Source of the DNA: Solibaculum mannosilyticum
GTDB lineage: Bacteria > Bacillota > Clostridia > Oscillospirales > Acutalibacteraceae
DNA length: 64,000 nucleotides
Reading direction: 5' to 3'
NCBI RefSeq assembly: GCF_015140235.1
Contig: NZ_AP023321.1
Coordinates: forward strand, 310,001 to 374,000
This document shows, in pieces, positions 17,901 to 26,370 of the stretch. A model generated the notes under the pieces. That model did no database searches and was not told the origin of the DNA. It was given only the letters and a program-made list of their open reading frames with translations. Position numbers and translations under genes: made by a program. How positions within the stretch are numbered: the first letter of the stretch is position 1; each line of letters opens with the position of its first letter.

Positions 17901-19418
17901 CTACCTCTCCTTTCCATCTGAATGGCCCAGGCCACCTTCTCTGTCTCCTTCGGAGCCATTCACCTTGACAGAGAACAGCTCTCTCAGCTTCGGGAGGGCG
18001 TCCATCACAACAGGTATATCATCGGGCATCTCGCCCTCGTCAAAATGCAGGACACGGGAGCAGGTACGGCAGACAAATTCAAAATCATGGGTGACAATGA
18101 AAATGACCTTTCCCAGCTCAGACAGCCGCCGGATCAGCTCCGCCACCTGGGTCATGCTGTCAAAGTCCAGACCGCTGGTAGGCTCGTCAAACACCAGCAG
18201 GTCTTTTCCGCAGATCATGCTGACCGCTACGGCCACCCGCTGCTTCTGCCCGCCGGACAGCGTGTTGGGGTGGCGCTCCCGATAGGGAGCCAGCCCCAAT
18301 TCCTCCAGAGTTGAGGCGGCCAGGGTCAAGTCCGGATTGCGGATGCCGAAAGAGCACTCCGCCTCCACACTCTCGGCAAATAATTCGTAGTTCACATCCT
18401 GCATCACCATGTAGGAGTGTTTCAGCCTGTTCTTCCGCTCCATCGTCTGTCCATCCCATAGAAACTGCCCCTCGCAGTCCTTGTGGAGCCCGCACAGGGC
18501 GCGGGAAAAGGTCGTTTTCCCGGCCCCGTTGTGGCCCACCACGCCGATGACCTCACCCTTTGCGGCGGCAAGGCTGATGCGGTGCAGGACCGTCCGCTTT
18601 TTATACCGGAGTGTGACATCCCGAAGCTCCAGGACAGGGGAAGATACCGGCGGGTGGACTTGCGGAGGCCGCACCTCCGCCAAGTCCGCCGCCCGCAATC
18701 CCATGCGTTCCCGGGTCTCCCTTGGTAATCCGCGGAACTCTTCCGGCGTAAAAATCTTCTCAATCCGGCCCTGCTCCAGGTACACGATCCGGTCCGCCAG
18801 ACCCATCAGATAATAAAGCCGGTGCTCCGCGATCAGGATGGTCTTGCCCTGCTTTTGAAGCAGCCGCAGATGTCTTTTTAACTCCTGGATAGATGTCATA
18901 TCCAGATTGGAGGACGGCTCATCCAGCAGGTAAATCTCCGGATTCATGGCATAGACCGAGGCGAAGGCGATCTTCTGCTTTTCGCCCCCGGACAATTCAA
19001 AGATATTGCGGTTTCGGAGCGGGCGGATATGCAGGTCGTCAGTGGCCTGCTCCACCCGCTCCGCCAGCTCCACGGGCGGTCGGGCCTCGTTTTCAATCCC
19101 AAAGGCGATTTCGCTGTCCGTGTCCACATTGAAAAACTGCGTCCTGGGGTTTTGGAACACAGAGCCGACTTTAGCGGCGATCTGGTACATGGGCAGCTTG
19201 CTGATCTCCTGTCCATCCACCAGTACGCTGCCCGTCAATTCTCCCGCATAGAATTGTGGGATCAGGCCGTTGACCAGCCTTGTGATGGTGGTCTTGCCGC
19301 ATCCGCTCCGGCCGCAGAACAGGACGCACTCTCCGTCCGCAATCGTCAGATTGATGTCGTGCAGGCCATCATGCTCCTGCCCCTGGTAGGCAAACGACAC
19401 ATGCTTCAGCTCAATCAT
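17901..19418 (-). CDS. ECF transporter double ATPase, operon C
   Basis: Two ATPase domains fused in one 505-aa chain, equivalent to EcfA1 plus EcfA2. Domain 1 (1-230): Walker A GRSGCGKTT, signature LSGGEKQKIA, Walker B LLDEPSSNLD, AEHR. Domain 2 (about 265-480): Walker A GHNGAGKTT, LSGGQKQRVA, Walker B LVFDEPTSGLD, VTHD. Domain 2 ends in a Glu/Asp tail. ATG at 19418 overlaps the stop of the T-component gene. It powers the S-T pair encoded at 19415-20748. Confidence 0.9.
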   Translation of the reverse strand: MIELKHVSFAYQGQEHDGLHDINLTIADGECVLFCGRSGCGKTTITRLVNGLIPQFYAGELTGSVLVDGQEISKLPMYQIAAKVGSVFQNPRTQFFNVDTDSEIAFGIENEARPPVELAERVEQATDDLHIRPLRNRNIFELSGGEKQKIAFASVYAMNPEIYLLDEPSSNLDMTSIQELKRHLRLLQKQGKTILIAEHRLYYLMGLADRIVYLEQGRIEKIFTPEEFRGLPRETRERMGLRAADLAEVRPPQVHPPVSSPVLELRDVTLRYKKRTVLHRISLAAAKGEVIGVVGHNGAGKTTFSRALCGLHKDCEGQFLWDGQTMERKNRLKHSYMVMQDVNYELFAESVEAECSFGIRNPDLTLAASTLEELGLAPYRERHPNTLSGGQKQRVAVAVSMICGKDLLVFDEPTSGLDFDSMTQVAELIRRLSELGKVIFIVTHDFEFVCRTCSRVLHFDEGEMPDDIPVVMDALPKLRELFSVKVNGSEGDREGGLGHSDGKER

Positions 19419-20140
19419 CCGAACACCCCCTTCCAGTACAGCCCCACAGCGAGGTACGCCGCGAAGCAGACGCCCGCCAGAAGATCCGCGGGTCCTATGT
19501 GAATCTGCACCAGACAGGTCCGGGGCTTCGGGTTTTCGATCCCGCGGGTAATGGAGGCGATGGACAGTTCATCCGCCGCCTTGGAGGCCGCCATCATCAG
19601 CGGGACATAAATGCACTCCACCGTCATGGCCGGGTGCGTCAGCAGTCCCTTGGGAGACGGCGATACATCCCGCATCCGCATGGCGTCCTTGATAAACCGC
19701 CAGTCCTCCTGGATGGTGGGGACATAGCGGAGCATGACGGCCAGCGGGATCACCAGCTTTTTCGGTGCGTGGATGCGGTTCATGGCGGATAAGAATTCGC
19801 TGACCTTCGTGGTAGAGAGGACAATGCCGGACAGCATCCCACAGGGATAGACCTTATGGAACAGCCCCAAAAAGGCGATAAACATGGTGCGCCAGGTGCC
19901 CGTCATGGTGTCCATAATCCAGAGGGTGAGCAGAACAATCAGCGCATAGAACAGCACCCCCTTCCAGGCATATTTCCACTTCCCGAAGCAGACGCCGAGC
20001 AGTCCGATCAGCACCACAAGGCCCAGTTCGTAGAATAGGGACGGGGCCATCATAGCGGAAAGGATGCAGAACAGCAGCAGCAATATCTTCGTCCTGGGGT
20101 CCAGCCACAGCCCGCGCCGGGATGACGCTCCGCCCATCAT
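19415..20140 (-). CDS. ECF transporter T component, operon C
   Basis: Energy-coupling transmembrane protein, 241 aa, with DPRTKILLLLFCIL near the N-terminus, about five membrane helices and coupling motifs near AADELSIASITRGIE, matching the Ala-Arg-Gly motif of EcfT. It links the ATPases to the S component. The start at 20140 (or 20137) overlaps the S-component stop by four bases; no strong ribosome site is present, so translation is likely coupled. Confidence 0.87.
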   Translation of the reverse strand: MMGGASSRRGLWLDPRTKILLLLFCILSAMMAPSLFYELGLVVLIGLLGVCFGKWKYAWKGVLFYALIVLLTLWIMDTMTGTWRTMFIAFLGLFHKVYPCGMLSGIVLSTTKVSEFLSAMNRIHAPKKLVIPLAVMLRYVPTIQEDWRFIKDAMRMRDVSPSPKGLLTHPAMTVECIYVPLMMAASKAADELSIASITRGIENPKPRTCLVQIHIGPADLLAGVCFAAYLAVGLYWKGVFG

Positions 20141-20748
20141 GCGGTGATCCCAGCCTTTTCAAACTGCTTTTTCAGCATCTTGCCGCCGACCCAGCCGCTG
20201 AGAGCCGCCACCGTCAATGTGCCGGCGATGATGACCACGAGGAGCCAGGAGGGTGCGGAGGCGTTCATGGTGTCGATGTAGGACTGTTCCGTGCCATTGT
20301 TCAGCATGGTGCTGGCCCAGCCGTCCGGGTCAAGAAAGAATACCACATAAGTATAGATGCCTCCCAGGGAAATCAGCATATAGGACAGCAGATTGATGGC
20401 CTTGTTGCGGTAGTGACCGGCGCCGGCTACCAAGTCCGCAATGAGTCCCATCCCGATATAGCCCAGGGAAAACGCCCAGTGCATTCCGGTGGCAAACCAG
20501 ATGATCCCCATGATGATGCCGAGGATTGTGACGCTCCACCGCTTCTGCACTTTAGCCACCATCAGCAGATAAATAGGGCCGCACAGCAGCGCCGCCCCCA
20601 TCGGCATATAGAAGGTCAGGACTGGATTCGGGGCGAACGGAAGTCCGCCGACCAGGGTAAACACAAAAAAGATGGCACTGAAAATACCCGTTGTCACAAG
20701 ATCCTTGACCGTAAGGCCCTTCTTCAGTGAATTGACTTGATTACTCAT
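20137..20748 (-). CDS. ECF transporter S component (MptD/Trep_Strep-like), operon C
   Basis: A 203-aa membrane protein with six predicted helices and a basic start (SLKKGLTVKDLVTTGIFSA). The overall pattern (KDLVTTGIFSAIFF, a GGxxx-Pro segment, GKMLKKQFEKAGI tail) matches the MptD/Trep_Strep family of ECF substrate-binding subunits. The substrate of that family is unsettled; haem, cobalamin-like or metal-chelate ligands are possible, and the operon context favours a metal complex. First gene of operon C, behind AGGAGGAG. Confidence 0.82.
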   Translation of the reverse strand: MSNQVNSLKKGLTVKDLVTTGIFSAIFFVFTLVGGLPFAPNPVLTFYMPMGAALLCGPIYLLMVAKVQKRWSVTILGIIMGIIWFATGMHWAFSLGYIGMGLIADLVAGAGHYRNKAINLLSYMLISLGGIYTYVVFFLDPDGWASTMLNNGTEQSYIDTMNASAPSWLLVVIIAGTLTVAALSGWVGGKMLKKQFEKAGITA

Positions 20749-20805
20749 TTTGCTCCTCCTGTTTTTGCGTCATGTTGACTTTTTCTTTGTGATATGCTAC
20801 TCTTT

Positions 20806-20823
20806 GGTTAGAGTTCGCTAACC
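20806..20823. promoter_or_regulatory. Inverted-repeat operator of operon C
   Basis: GGTTAG-AGTTCG-CTAACC, perfect six-base arms. It sits immediately downstream of the predicted -10 of the operon C promoter, where a bound repressor would block initiation. Confidence 0.8.
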
Positions 20824-20832
20824 GTCACCTAT

Positions 20833-20861
20833 AACATACACTCGATTGGGGCGGCTTTCAA
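20833..20861 (-). promoter_or_regulatory. Promoter of operon C
   Basis: On the minus strand TTGAAA (-35) is followed after exactly 17 bases by TATGTT (-10). Initiation would fall next to the operator at 20806-20823. Confidence 0.55.
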
Positions 20862-20864
20862 TGA

Positions 20865-20895
20865 TTTGAAACGAGGTTCGTCTTTTCGTTTCAAA
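20865..20895. promoter_or_regulatory. Candidate AraC operator
   Basis: TTTGAAACGA at 20865-20874 is repeated in inverted form as TCGTTTCAAA at 20886-20895. It lies between the divergent araC (20937) and operon C and next to the operon -35, a fitting position for an activator. Confidence 0.5.
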
Positions 20896-20936
20896 AGTTC
20901 GTCCAATCGTTGTAAAGAGGAGGCGAGTCTTTTGTC

Positions 20937-21899
20937 ATGCCCGAAATCATTGAGCAATACTATGCGCCGCTGTTGAAAGGGCACGGTTTTATTCCCGACC
21001 CGGATAATCAGCAGTATGGTTCTTTAGGTATCTCGTGGAAGTTATCGCCCGAAATCGGAGAGGGGTCCTACTGGACCTACGGGCAAAAGGATCTGTACGA
21101 CATCAAGATCCATAACTTTTCCTTTCACGAGGACTCTCTGCTGGAATTCTCCCTGCCAGAGTGTTTGAGCATCACCCGCTATGATTCCATCTCCGGCGAG
21201 GAATTGGCTCCGTACCGCCGGCTGTCCGCCGGGTGTATCAAAACCTATATCGGTGGCTATTCGCCCTACCGGGTGCTGATCCACAAAAATATTCCCATTC
21301 GCTCCATCGGCGTTGAGATCATGCCCGCCTACTATGAGGATTATCTCAAAAAGCAGTATCCGGACGAATACCACAACCCGGTGGAGGCATTCCGAAAGAT
21401 CGACCAGACAACAGACTTCCCGGAAATGTCCAGGCTCCTTACAGAGCTTCAAAATTACCGCGGAGATGGGATCGCCGCCAAACTGTTTTATGAGGGCAAG
21501 GTAGCCGAAGCGTTGTCGCTGGTGGTGGAGTATCAGAAAAAGCGTCCGGCGGCCACTGGGCGGCTGGCAACCCAGGATATTGAGAATATTCAGACAGTCG
21601 CTACCTACCTGAGCGACCATTACGCCGCGGAAGTTCCCATGGAGCGTCTGACCCAGATTGCCTGCATGGGGACAACAAAACTCAAGAGCAGTTTCAAGAA
21701 GGTCTACGACTGCACCATCACCGAGTACATCCAGCAGCGCCGCATGAGCCAGGCGGAGTACCTTCTCACCAATACTGATTTGTCCATTGGACAGATTGCG
21801 CAGACTGTGGGCTATTCTACCTCCAGCCGCTTTGCGGAGCTGTTCCGAAAGAGCACTGGACTGTTACCGGGAGAGTTTAGGAAGGTAGGAAAGAAGTAG
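20937..21899 (+). CDS. AraC-family regulator, operon C
   Basis: A 320-aa regulator transcribed divergently from operon C. The N-terminal 215 residues form an effector domain of unknown ligand, with a repeated aromatic/acidic pattern (WKLSPEIGEGSYWTYGQKDLYD). Residues 220-318 hold two helix-turn-helix units (PMERLTQIACMGTTKLKSSF and IGQIAQTVGYSTSSRFAELF). This layout resembles PchR/YbtA-type activators of siderophore uptake. ATG 20937 follows GAGGAGG by about 13 bases. The only large plus-strand gene in the transporter block. Confidence 0.9.
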   Translation: MPEIIEQYYAPLLKGHGFIPDPDNQQYGSLGISWKLSPEIGEGSYWTYGQKDLYDIKIHNFSFHEDSLLEFSLPECLSITRYDSISGEELAPYRRLSAGCIKTYIGGYSPYRVLIHKNIPIRSIGVEIMPAYYEDYLKKQYPDEYHNPVEAFRKIDQTTDFPEMSRLLTELQNYRGDGIAAKLFYEGKVAEALSLVVEYQKKRPAATGRLATQDIENIQTVATYLSDHYAAEVPMERLTQIACMGTTKLKSSFKKVYDCTITEYIQQRRMSQAEYLLTNTDLSIGQIAQTVGYSTSSRFAELFRKSTGLLPGEFRKVGKK

Positions 21900-21903
21900 A
21901 ATA

Positions 21904-21946
21904 GAAAGCGTGCAGCTCCACTTTAGTTTTGGAACTGCACGCTTTC
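21904..21946. terminator. Shared terminator of araC and operon D
   Basis: Seventeen-base near-perfect stem (GAAAGCGTGCAG.TCCA arms) with T tracts on both sides. It lies five bases after the araC stop and about 110 bases beyond the end of operon D. I see nothing else in 21947-22057. Confidence 0.85.
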
Positions 21947-22057
21947 TTTATAGCGTTCCCCATATCTGCGCATGGCGATTTTTTTGCTGCAAATGCCATA
22001 GCCACCCAAAAATCACAGTGCAAATATCTGTACTGCAGTTTTGTCTTTTGCGATCAA

Positions 22058-23788
22058 TCAAAGTGTCCATCGGCTGGACTCCGTGCGCTCGGACACGAAA
22101 TCCCGGTAGATGCCCGCCTGCTGGATCAGTTCGTCGTGGGTACCCTTTTGGACGACGCTGCCCTGGTCCAGCACCAGAATCTGATCCGCACCCCGCACGG
22201 TCTTGAGCCGGTGGGCGATCATCAGCACGGTCTTCTCCCTCGTCAGGGCTTCCATAGCCCTTTGGAGCTGATCCTCATTCTCGGGGTCCACATTGGCCGT
22301 GGCCTCGTCGAAGATGACGATGGGCGCGTCCTTCAAGAGACACCGGGCGATGGAGATGCGCTGCTTCTCTCCGCCAGAGAGCGTGGCTCCTCCCTCGCCA
22401 ATTACCGTATTATATCCATCCGGCAGGGCGGAGATAAAGTCGTGGCAGCACGCCTTTTTTGCAACCTCCACCACCTGCTCATGGGTAGCGTCCGGGCAGC
22501 CGAACTTGATATTGTTCTCCACCGTGTCGGCAAAGAGGTACACCCGCTGGAACACCATGCTCACCTGCTCCATGAGGGATTCCAGTGTGTACTCCCGCAC
22601 ATCCCGGCCGCCGATGGTCACACGGCCGCCGTCCACATCCCAAAACCGGGCGATCAGGTTGCAGAGAGTGGTCTTGCCCGAGCCGGAGGGCCCTACAATG
22701 GCGGTGGTCGTTCGATCTGGGATGGTCAGAGACACATCCTTGAGGATGGGGCGACTTCCATAGGAGAAGTTCACATGGTCGAATACAATCTCGTGGTCCT
22801 CTGGACGGATTACCGTGCCGCGCTGATCCATCTCCGGGATGTCGTCCACCTGGTTTGCATGGTCGATGGAGCTGCCCACCAGACGCAGGGCGGACACGCC
22901 GCTGCCCGCGGACTGGATCTGGGAGAAAATCAGGAAGGAGACGATGACCGCCATCAGCGCATTGGCGAGGGACATGGCTCCTGTCAGGCACAGCCCCACC
23001 GACGCGGCCAGGATCAGAACGCTGAACAGGTGGAGAACCATCTCCTGGCCCCAGATATAGGGAGTGAACAGCTTCTCTACCGCCAGATTGTTCGCCCGGC
23101 TGTCCTCCAGAGCCTGCCGCACCCGCTTGTCACCCTTTCCGGTCAGGTTAAAGGACTTGATGACGCTCATGCCCTGGAGCTGTTCCAGCACCGCCTCCAC
23201 CAGCCGGGCCTCGTCCCGCTGGCGCTTGGGGGCGATTTTGGCGGACTGTTTCTCCATTCCGGAGAGAAGGGCCAGATACACCAGCATCCCCGCCAGGGCC
23301 AGCAGACCGATCCGCCAGTCCCAGAACAGGATGCACAGCAGCATGACGGCAGAATTGATCAGGCCGCCCAGGATACCAACCAGTACCATAGGGCCGGTGC
23401 TCTCCACCTCGTCCAGAACGGTGGTGGTGATGCCGGTGAGCTCCCCCAAACTCTGGTCGTTGAAATAGCCCATGGGGACCCGCTTGAGTTTGTCGCCGAT
23501 GGAGATACGCTTATTCGCCACCATGAAGTAGCCGGCGTGGGTCTGTTGGAGCTGGCTGAAGCGGTTGAGGACCGCCCGGCCCAGAATGCTGGCCAGCAGA
23601 AGCCCCAGCGCCTGCCATGCCGGGGCGGGGTCTGTGGAGCCGCCCACCAGGGCCAGCACCACCACATAGATGGCCGCGATCTGGAACATGTGGAACACCG
23701 CGTAAAAGAAGCCTAAAATCATGGACTTTCGGATATTGCCCTGTTCCTCGCCGGCAAAGTGCCAGATTTTTTTCAGAACGCCGATCAT
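22058..23788 (-). CDS. Exporter-fold ABC transporter half, operon D second subunit
   Basis: Half-transporter of 576 aa: six membrane helices, Walker A GPSGSGKTT near residue 368, signature LSGGEKQRIS, Walker B IVIFDEAT, AHR. Start 23788 (MIGVLKK) forms an ATGA overlap with the partner's stop; the open frame to 23827 is not needed. Closest in the window to 3814-5550, sharing HFAGEE and PMGYFNDQSLG-type segments, so operons A and D carry related pairs. Operon D has only the two ABC genes. Confidence 0.88.
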   Translation of the reverse strand: MIGVLKKIWHFAGEEQGNIRKSMILGFFYAVFHMFQIAAIYVVVLALVGGSTDPAPAWQALGLLLASILGRAVLNRFSQLQQTHAGYFMVANKRISIGDKLKRVPMGYFNDQSLGELTGITTTVLDEVESTGPMVLVGILGGLINSAVMLLCILFWDWRIGLLALAGMLVYLALLSGMEKQSAKIAPKRQRDEARLVEAVLEQLQGMSVIKSFNLTGKGDKRVRQALEDSRANNLAVEKLFTPYIWGQEMVLHLFSVLILAASVGLCLTGAMSLANALMAVIVSFLIFSQIQSAGSGVSALRLVGSSIDHANQVDDIPEMDQRGTVIRPEDHEIVFDHVNFSYGSRPILKDVSLTIPDRTTTAIVGPSGSGKTTLCNLIARFWDVDGGRVTIGGRDVREYTLESLMEQVSMVFQRVYLFADTVENNIKFGCPDATHEQVVEVAKKACCHDFISALPDGYNTVIGEGGATLSGGEKQRISIARCLLKDAPIVIFDEATANVDPENEDQLQRAMEALTREKTVLMIAHRLKTVRGADQILVLDQGSVVQKGTHDELIQQAGIYRDFVSERTESSRWTL

Positions 23789-25527
23789 GCCTGCTCTCCC
23801 TCCTTTGCGCCCATGTGAGCCCGCCACATCTCTTGATACAGCGGGCAGTTTTTCAAAAGTTCTTCGTGGGTGCCCGCATCCTGGATGCGGCCGCCATTGA
23901 CTACCACGATCTGATCCGCTCCCGTGATGGTGCTGAGGCGGTGGGCGATGACCAGAACGGTCTTTCCCGCCACCAGCTTACCCACGGCCTGCTGAACAAC
24001 AGCTTCGTTCTCGGGGTCTATGTAGGCGGTCGCCTCGTCCAGCACCACAATGGGCGCGTCTTTGAGCATGGCCCGGGCGATGGCGATGCGCTGGCGTTCG
24101 CCGCCGGACAGATGGGCGCCGCCTCCGCCCACCACGGTGTCGTAGCCGCGTTCCAGGCCCCGGATAAAGGCGTCGCACCCGGCGGCCTTTGCCACGGCCT
24201 CCACCTCGGCGTCGGTGGCCGCCGGGCGACCCATGCGGATATTTTCCCGGATGCTCTCGTCAAAGAGGTAGTTGTCCTGGGAGACAAAGGCCACCTGGTC
24301 ATAGAGCTGCTTCAGTGGGACCCGCTTCAAGTCTTGTCCGCCCAAGGTGATGGAGCCGGAGGTTACATCCCAAAAGCCGGCGATCAGCTTGGCGATGGTG
24401 GACTTGCCCGAGCCAGAGGGCCCCACAAAGGCGGTCATGCTCCCGGCGGGAATGGTGAGGGACACATCGTGGAGCACCTCCTTGTCCGCGTGGTAGCCGA
24501 AAGACACATGGGAGAGCTTGATGTCCCGGCCCCGGAACTCCACCGACGCTTCCCCGTGATCCTGCTCCGCCCCGTTCAGGATGGCGTCCACCGAGCCCAC
24601 GATGGTGCCCACTTTGGCAAGGCTGTCCACAAAGTCCATAGCGGCCAGCAGAGGCCCGGCAATGCCCAGGGACAGGACGATGGTGGTGATAAAGGTCTCG
24701 ATGGGCAGACTCCCTCCGGTGTAGAGAAGCCAGCCCACCGGCAGAATAGTAATCATGGTGGTAGGTGAGATGGCACGGGCCAGAGAGACCGGCATCTGGC
24801 AGCTCTTCATCCAGTGGTAGAAGTAGGAGGCGTTGGCCTTTACGCTGTCGGAGAAGCGGGCATAGGACTGCTTGCCCTGGTTGAACGCCTTGATGACCTC
24901 AATGCCGCCGATGTACTCCACAATGGCGCTGTTCATGGCCTGGGTGGTCTTGACCGAGCCCTCATACTGCTTGCCGTAGCCAGCCATCACCGCCATCATG
25001 AAAGCCATGCCCACCGGGATGGACACCATGCTTAAAAGGGCCATCCGCCAGTCCAGTACGAACAGGTAGATCAGGATGCACACTGGCCCCAGCACATTGG
25101 CGGTCATCTCCGGCAGAAGATGGGCCAGGGGCCGTTCCATGCTCTCCACCTGGTCCACAATGATCTGCTTCATCTGGCCGCTGGAGGTGTCCAGAATCGT
25201 ACCCAGAGGCATCTTTGGCAGCTTCTCCAGCACCCGCTCCCGGATGGATTTCAGGATGGCAAAGGTGGCCTTGTGGGATTGGGACAGGGCCAGGGAATAC
25301 AGGGTGGCCCGGAGCAGGAAGCCCACGAGCGCCACAACACACCATATCAGGTAGTATTGCATACTCTGCTCCCCTTTCAGCAGGCCCAGGATGATCTGCG
25401 CCGCGGCGAAGTAAGGGAGCATCCCAAACAGTACCCCCACCACAGCGGACAGGACCGCCCGCTTCAGGCCGCCCTGCTGTCCCTCTCCCAGCTCCCACAA
25501 ACGGAGCATGGGGCTTTGTTGTTTCAT
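23785..25527 (-). CDS. Exporter-fold ABC transporter half, operon D first subunit
   Basis: Half-transporter of 580 aa: six membrane helices, Walker A GPSGSGKST near residue 372, signature LSGGERQRIA, Walker B IVVLDEAT, AHR. Ends in EMWRAHMGAKEGEQA, like the first subunit of operon A. ATG 25527 follows AGGAGG. An operator of the shared pattern lies 21 bases upstream, and a TetR gene precedes it on the same strand. Confidence 0.88.
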   Translation of the reverse strand: MKQQSPMLRLWELGEGQQGGLKRAVLSAVVGVLFGMLPYFAAAQIILGLLKGEQSMQYYLIWCVVALVGFLLRATLYSLALSQSHKATFAILKSIRERVLEKLPKMPLGTILDTSSGQMKQIIVDQVESMERPLAHLLPEMTANVLGPVCILIYLFVLDWRMALLSMVSIPVGMAFMMAVMAGYGKQYEGSVKTTQAMNSAIVEYIGGIEVIKAFNQGKQSYARFSDSVKANASYFYHWMKSCQMPVSLARAISPTTMITILPVGWLLYTGGSLPIETFITTIVLSLGIAGPLLAAMDFVDSLAKVGTIVGSVDAILNGAEQDHGEASVEFRGRDIKLSHVSFGYHADKEVLHDVSLTIPAGSMTAFVGPSGSGKSTIAKLIAGFWDVTSGSITLGGQDLKRVPLKQLYDQVAFVSQDNYLFDESIRENIRMGRPAATDAEVEAVAKAAGCDAFIRGLERGYDTVVGGGGAHLSGGERQRIAIARAMLKDAPIVVLDEATAYIDPENEAVVQQAVGKLVAGKTVLVIAHRLSTITGADQIVVVNGGRIQDAGTHEELLKNCPLYQEMWRAHMGAKEGEQA

Positions 25528-25547
25528 GATATAAATTCCTCCTTTTG

Positions 25548-25563
25548 GTTAGTAATTGCTAAC
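25548..25563. promoter_or_regulatory. Inverted-repeat operator of operon D
   Basis: GTTAG-TAATTG-CTAAC, perfect five-base arms, directly upstream of the ribosome site of operon D and downstream of tetR. Confidence 0.75.
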
Positions 25564-25609
25564 TTTTGTGCAAACAGGAGGGCTGCACCCAAGGGCACAG
25601 CCTCTTTTG

Positions 25610-26233
25610 TCAGGGCTGAGGGTCAAACACGGTGCCGAAACCTGCCATGTGGTAGCGGTTGAGCATCTTGACATAGCGGTGGGCGGCGGCGCGGTCCATG
25701 TTGTGCCGCACCACCTCGAACATGCCGTTGAAGTAGGCGGTGACGATGATATGGATGAACTCCTCCGTCACCAGGCCGGATTTGACGCTCTCGCAACCGA
25801 TGACCTCCATGTACTTGTAGGTGTACTCCACCTCGATGTCCACCAGTTCGTCCAGGAAGCGCGAAAACCGGGTACCATGGGCCCCGTCCAGCAGCAGGCG
25901 GAATACATCAAAGTGGTCGTAGATGTAGTCCAACAGGTCTTCCTGATGGCGGGCAGTGTACTGGCCCATCTCGGCCCTCTGCTCCTCCTCCGGGAATTGG
26001 TGAAAGTCCTCCTGGACCTTGCGGAACATGGCCTTAAATTCATCCACCACCGGCTCCGCGAGGGCGCGGAACAGCCCCTCTTTGTCCCCAAAGCGGGTGT
26101 AGATTGACCCGGTGCTGGTCTCCGCTTCCTGGGCGATGGTACGCAAGGAAGCGTCCAGAAATCCCCTGGACAAAAACTCCTCCTTGGCGCACTCCAGCAC
26201 CCGGTCATAGACGCCCACCTTTTGTTTTGCCAC
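25610..26233 (-). CDS. TetR/AcrR-family regulator, operon D
   Basis: TetR-type repressor, about 207 aa. Helix-turn-helix: DASLRTIAQEAETSTGSIYTRFGDKEGLFRAL (about residues 24-55). The GTG at 26233 is preferred over the ATG at 26239 because GAGGAGG lies about eight bases from it but only one or two from the ATG. A perfect inverted repeat (26248-26281) overlaps its promoter region, indicating autoregulation. It stands 83 bases upstream of operon D on the same strand and is paralogous to 7577-8212. Confidence 0.9.
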   Translation of the reverse strand: MAKQKVGVYDRVLECAKEEFLSRGFLDASLRTIAQEAETSTGSIYTRFGDKEGLFRALAEPVVDEFKAMFRKVQEDFHQFPEEEQRAEMGQYTARHQEDLLDYIYDHFDVFRLLLDGAHGTRFSRFLDELVDIEVEYTYKYMEVIGCESVKSGLVTEEFIHIIVTAYFNGMFEVVRHNMDRAAAHRYVKMLNRYHMAGFGTVFDPQP

Positions 26234-26247
26234 TGCCATTCCTCCTC

Positions 26248-26281
26248 ATTCAAAACAATGTTTTATAACGCTGTTTTGAAT
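26248..26281. promoter_or_regulatory. TetR operator
   Basis: ATTCAAAACA / TGTTTTGAAT, perfect ten-base arms separated by 14 bases, just upstream of the tetR ribosome site. Length and symmetry fit a TetR dimer or dimer pair. Confidence 0.7.
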
Positions 26282-26332
26282 ATAGCACTACGGTTTTCAT
26301 TTGTCAAGAGGGGAGCTCAGAATAAGAGAGCG

Positions 26333-26366
26333 AAAGACCCCGCAGACCGAATCTGCGGGGTCTTTT
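26333..26366. terminator. Bidirectional terminator
   Basis: Fourteen-base perfect stem AAAGACCCCGCAGA / TCTGCGGGGTCTTT, five-base loop, A and T tracts on the two sides. It ends the transcript of the 26371 gene and shields the tetR promoter. Confidence 0.9.
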
Positions 26367-26370
26367 CATG

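Noticed and set aside
20137-20748. Cobalt or queuosine S component
   Set aside because: No CbiM His-rich N-terminus and no QueT features; the pattern fits the MptD/Trep_Strep type better.
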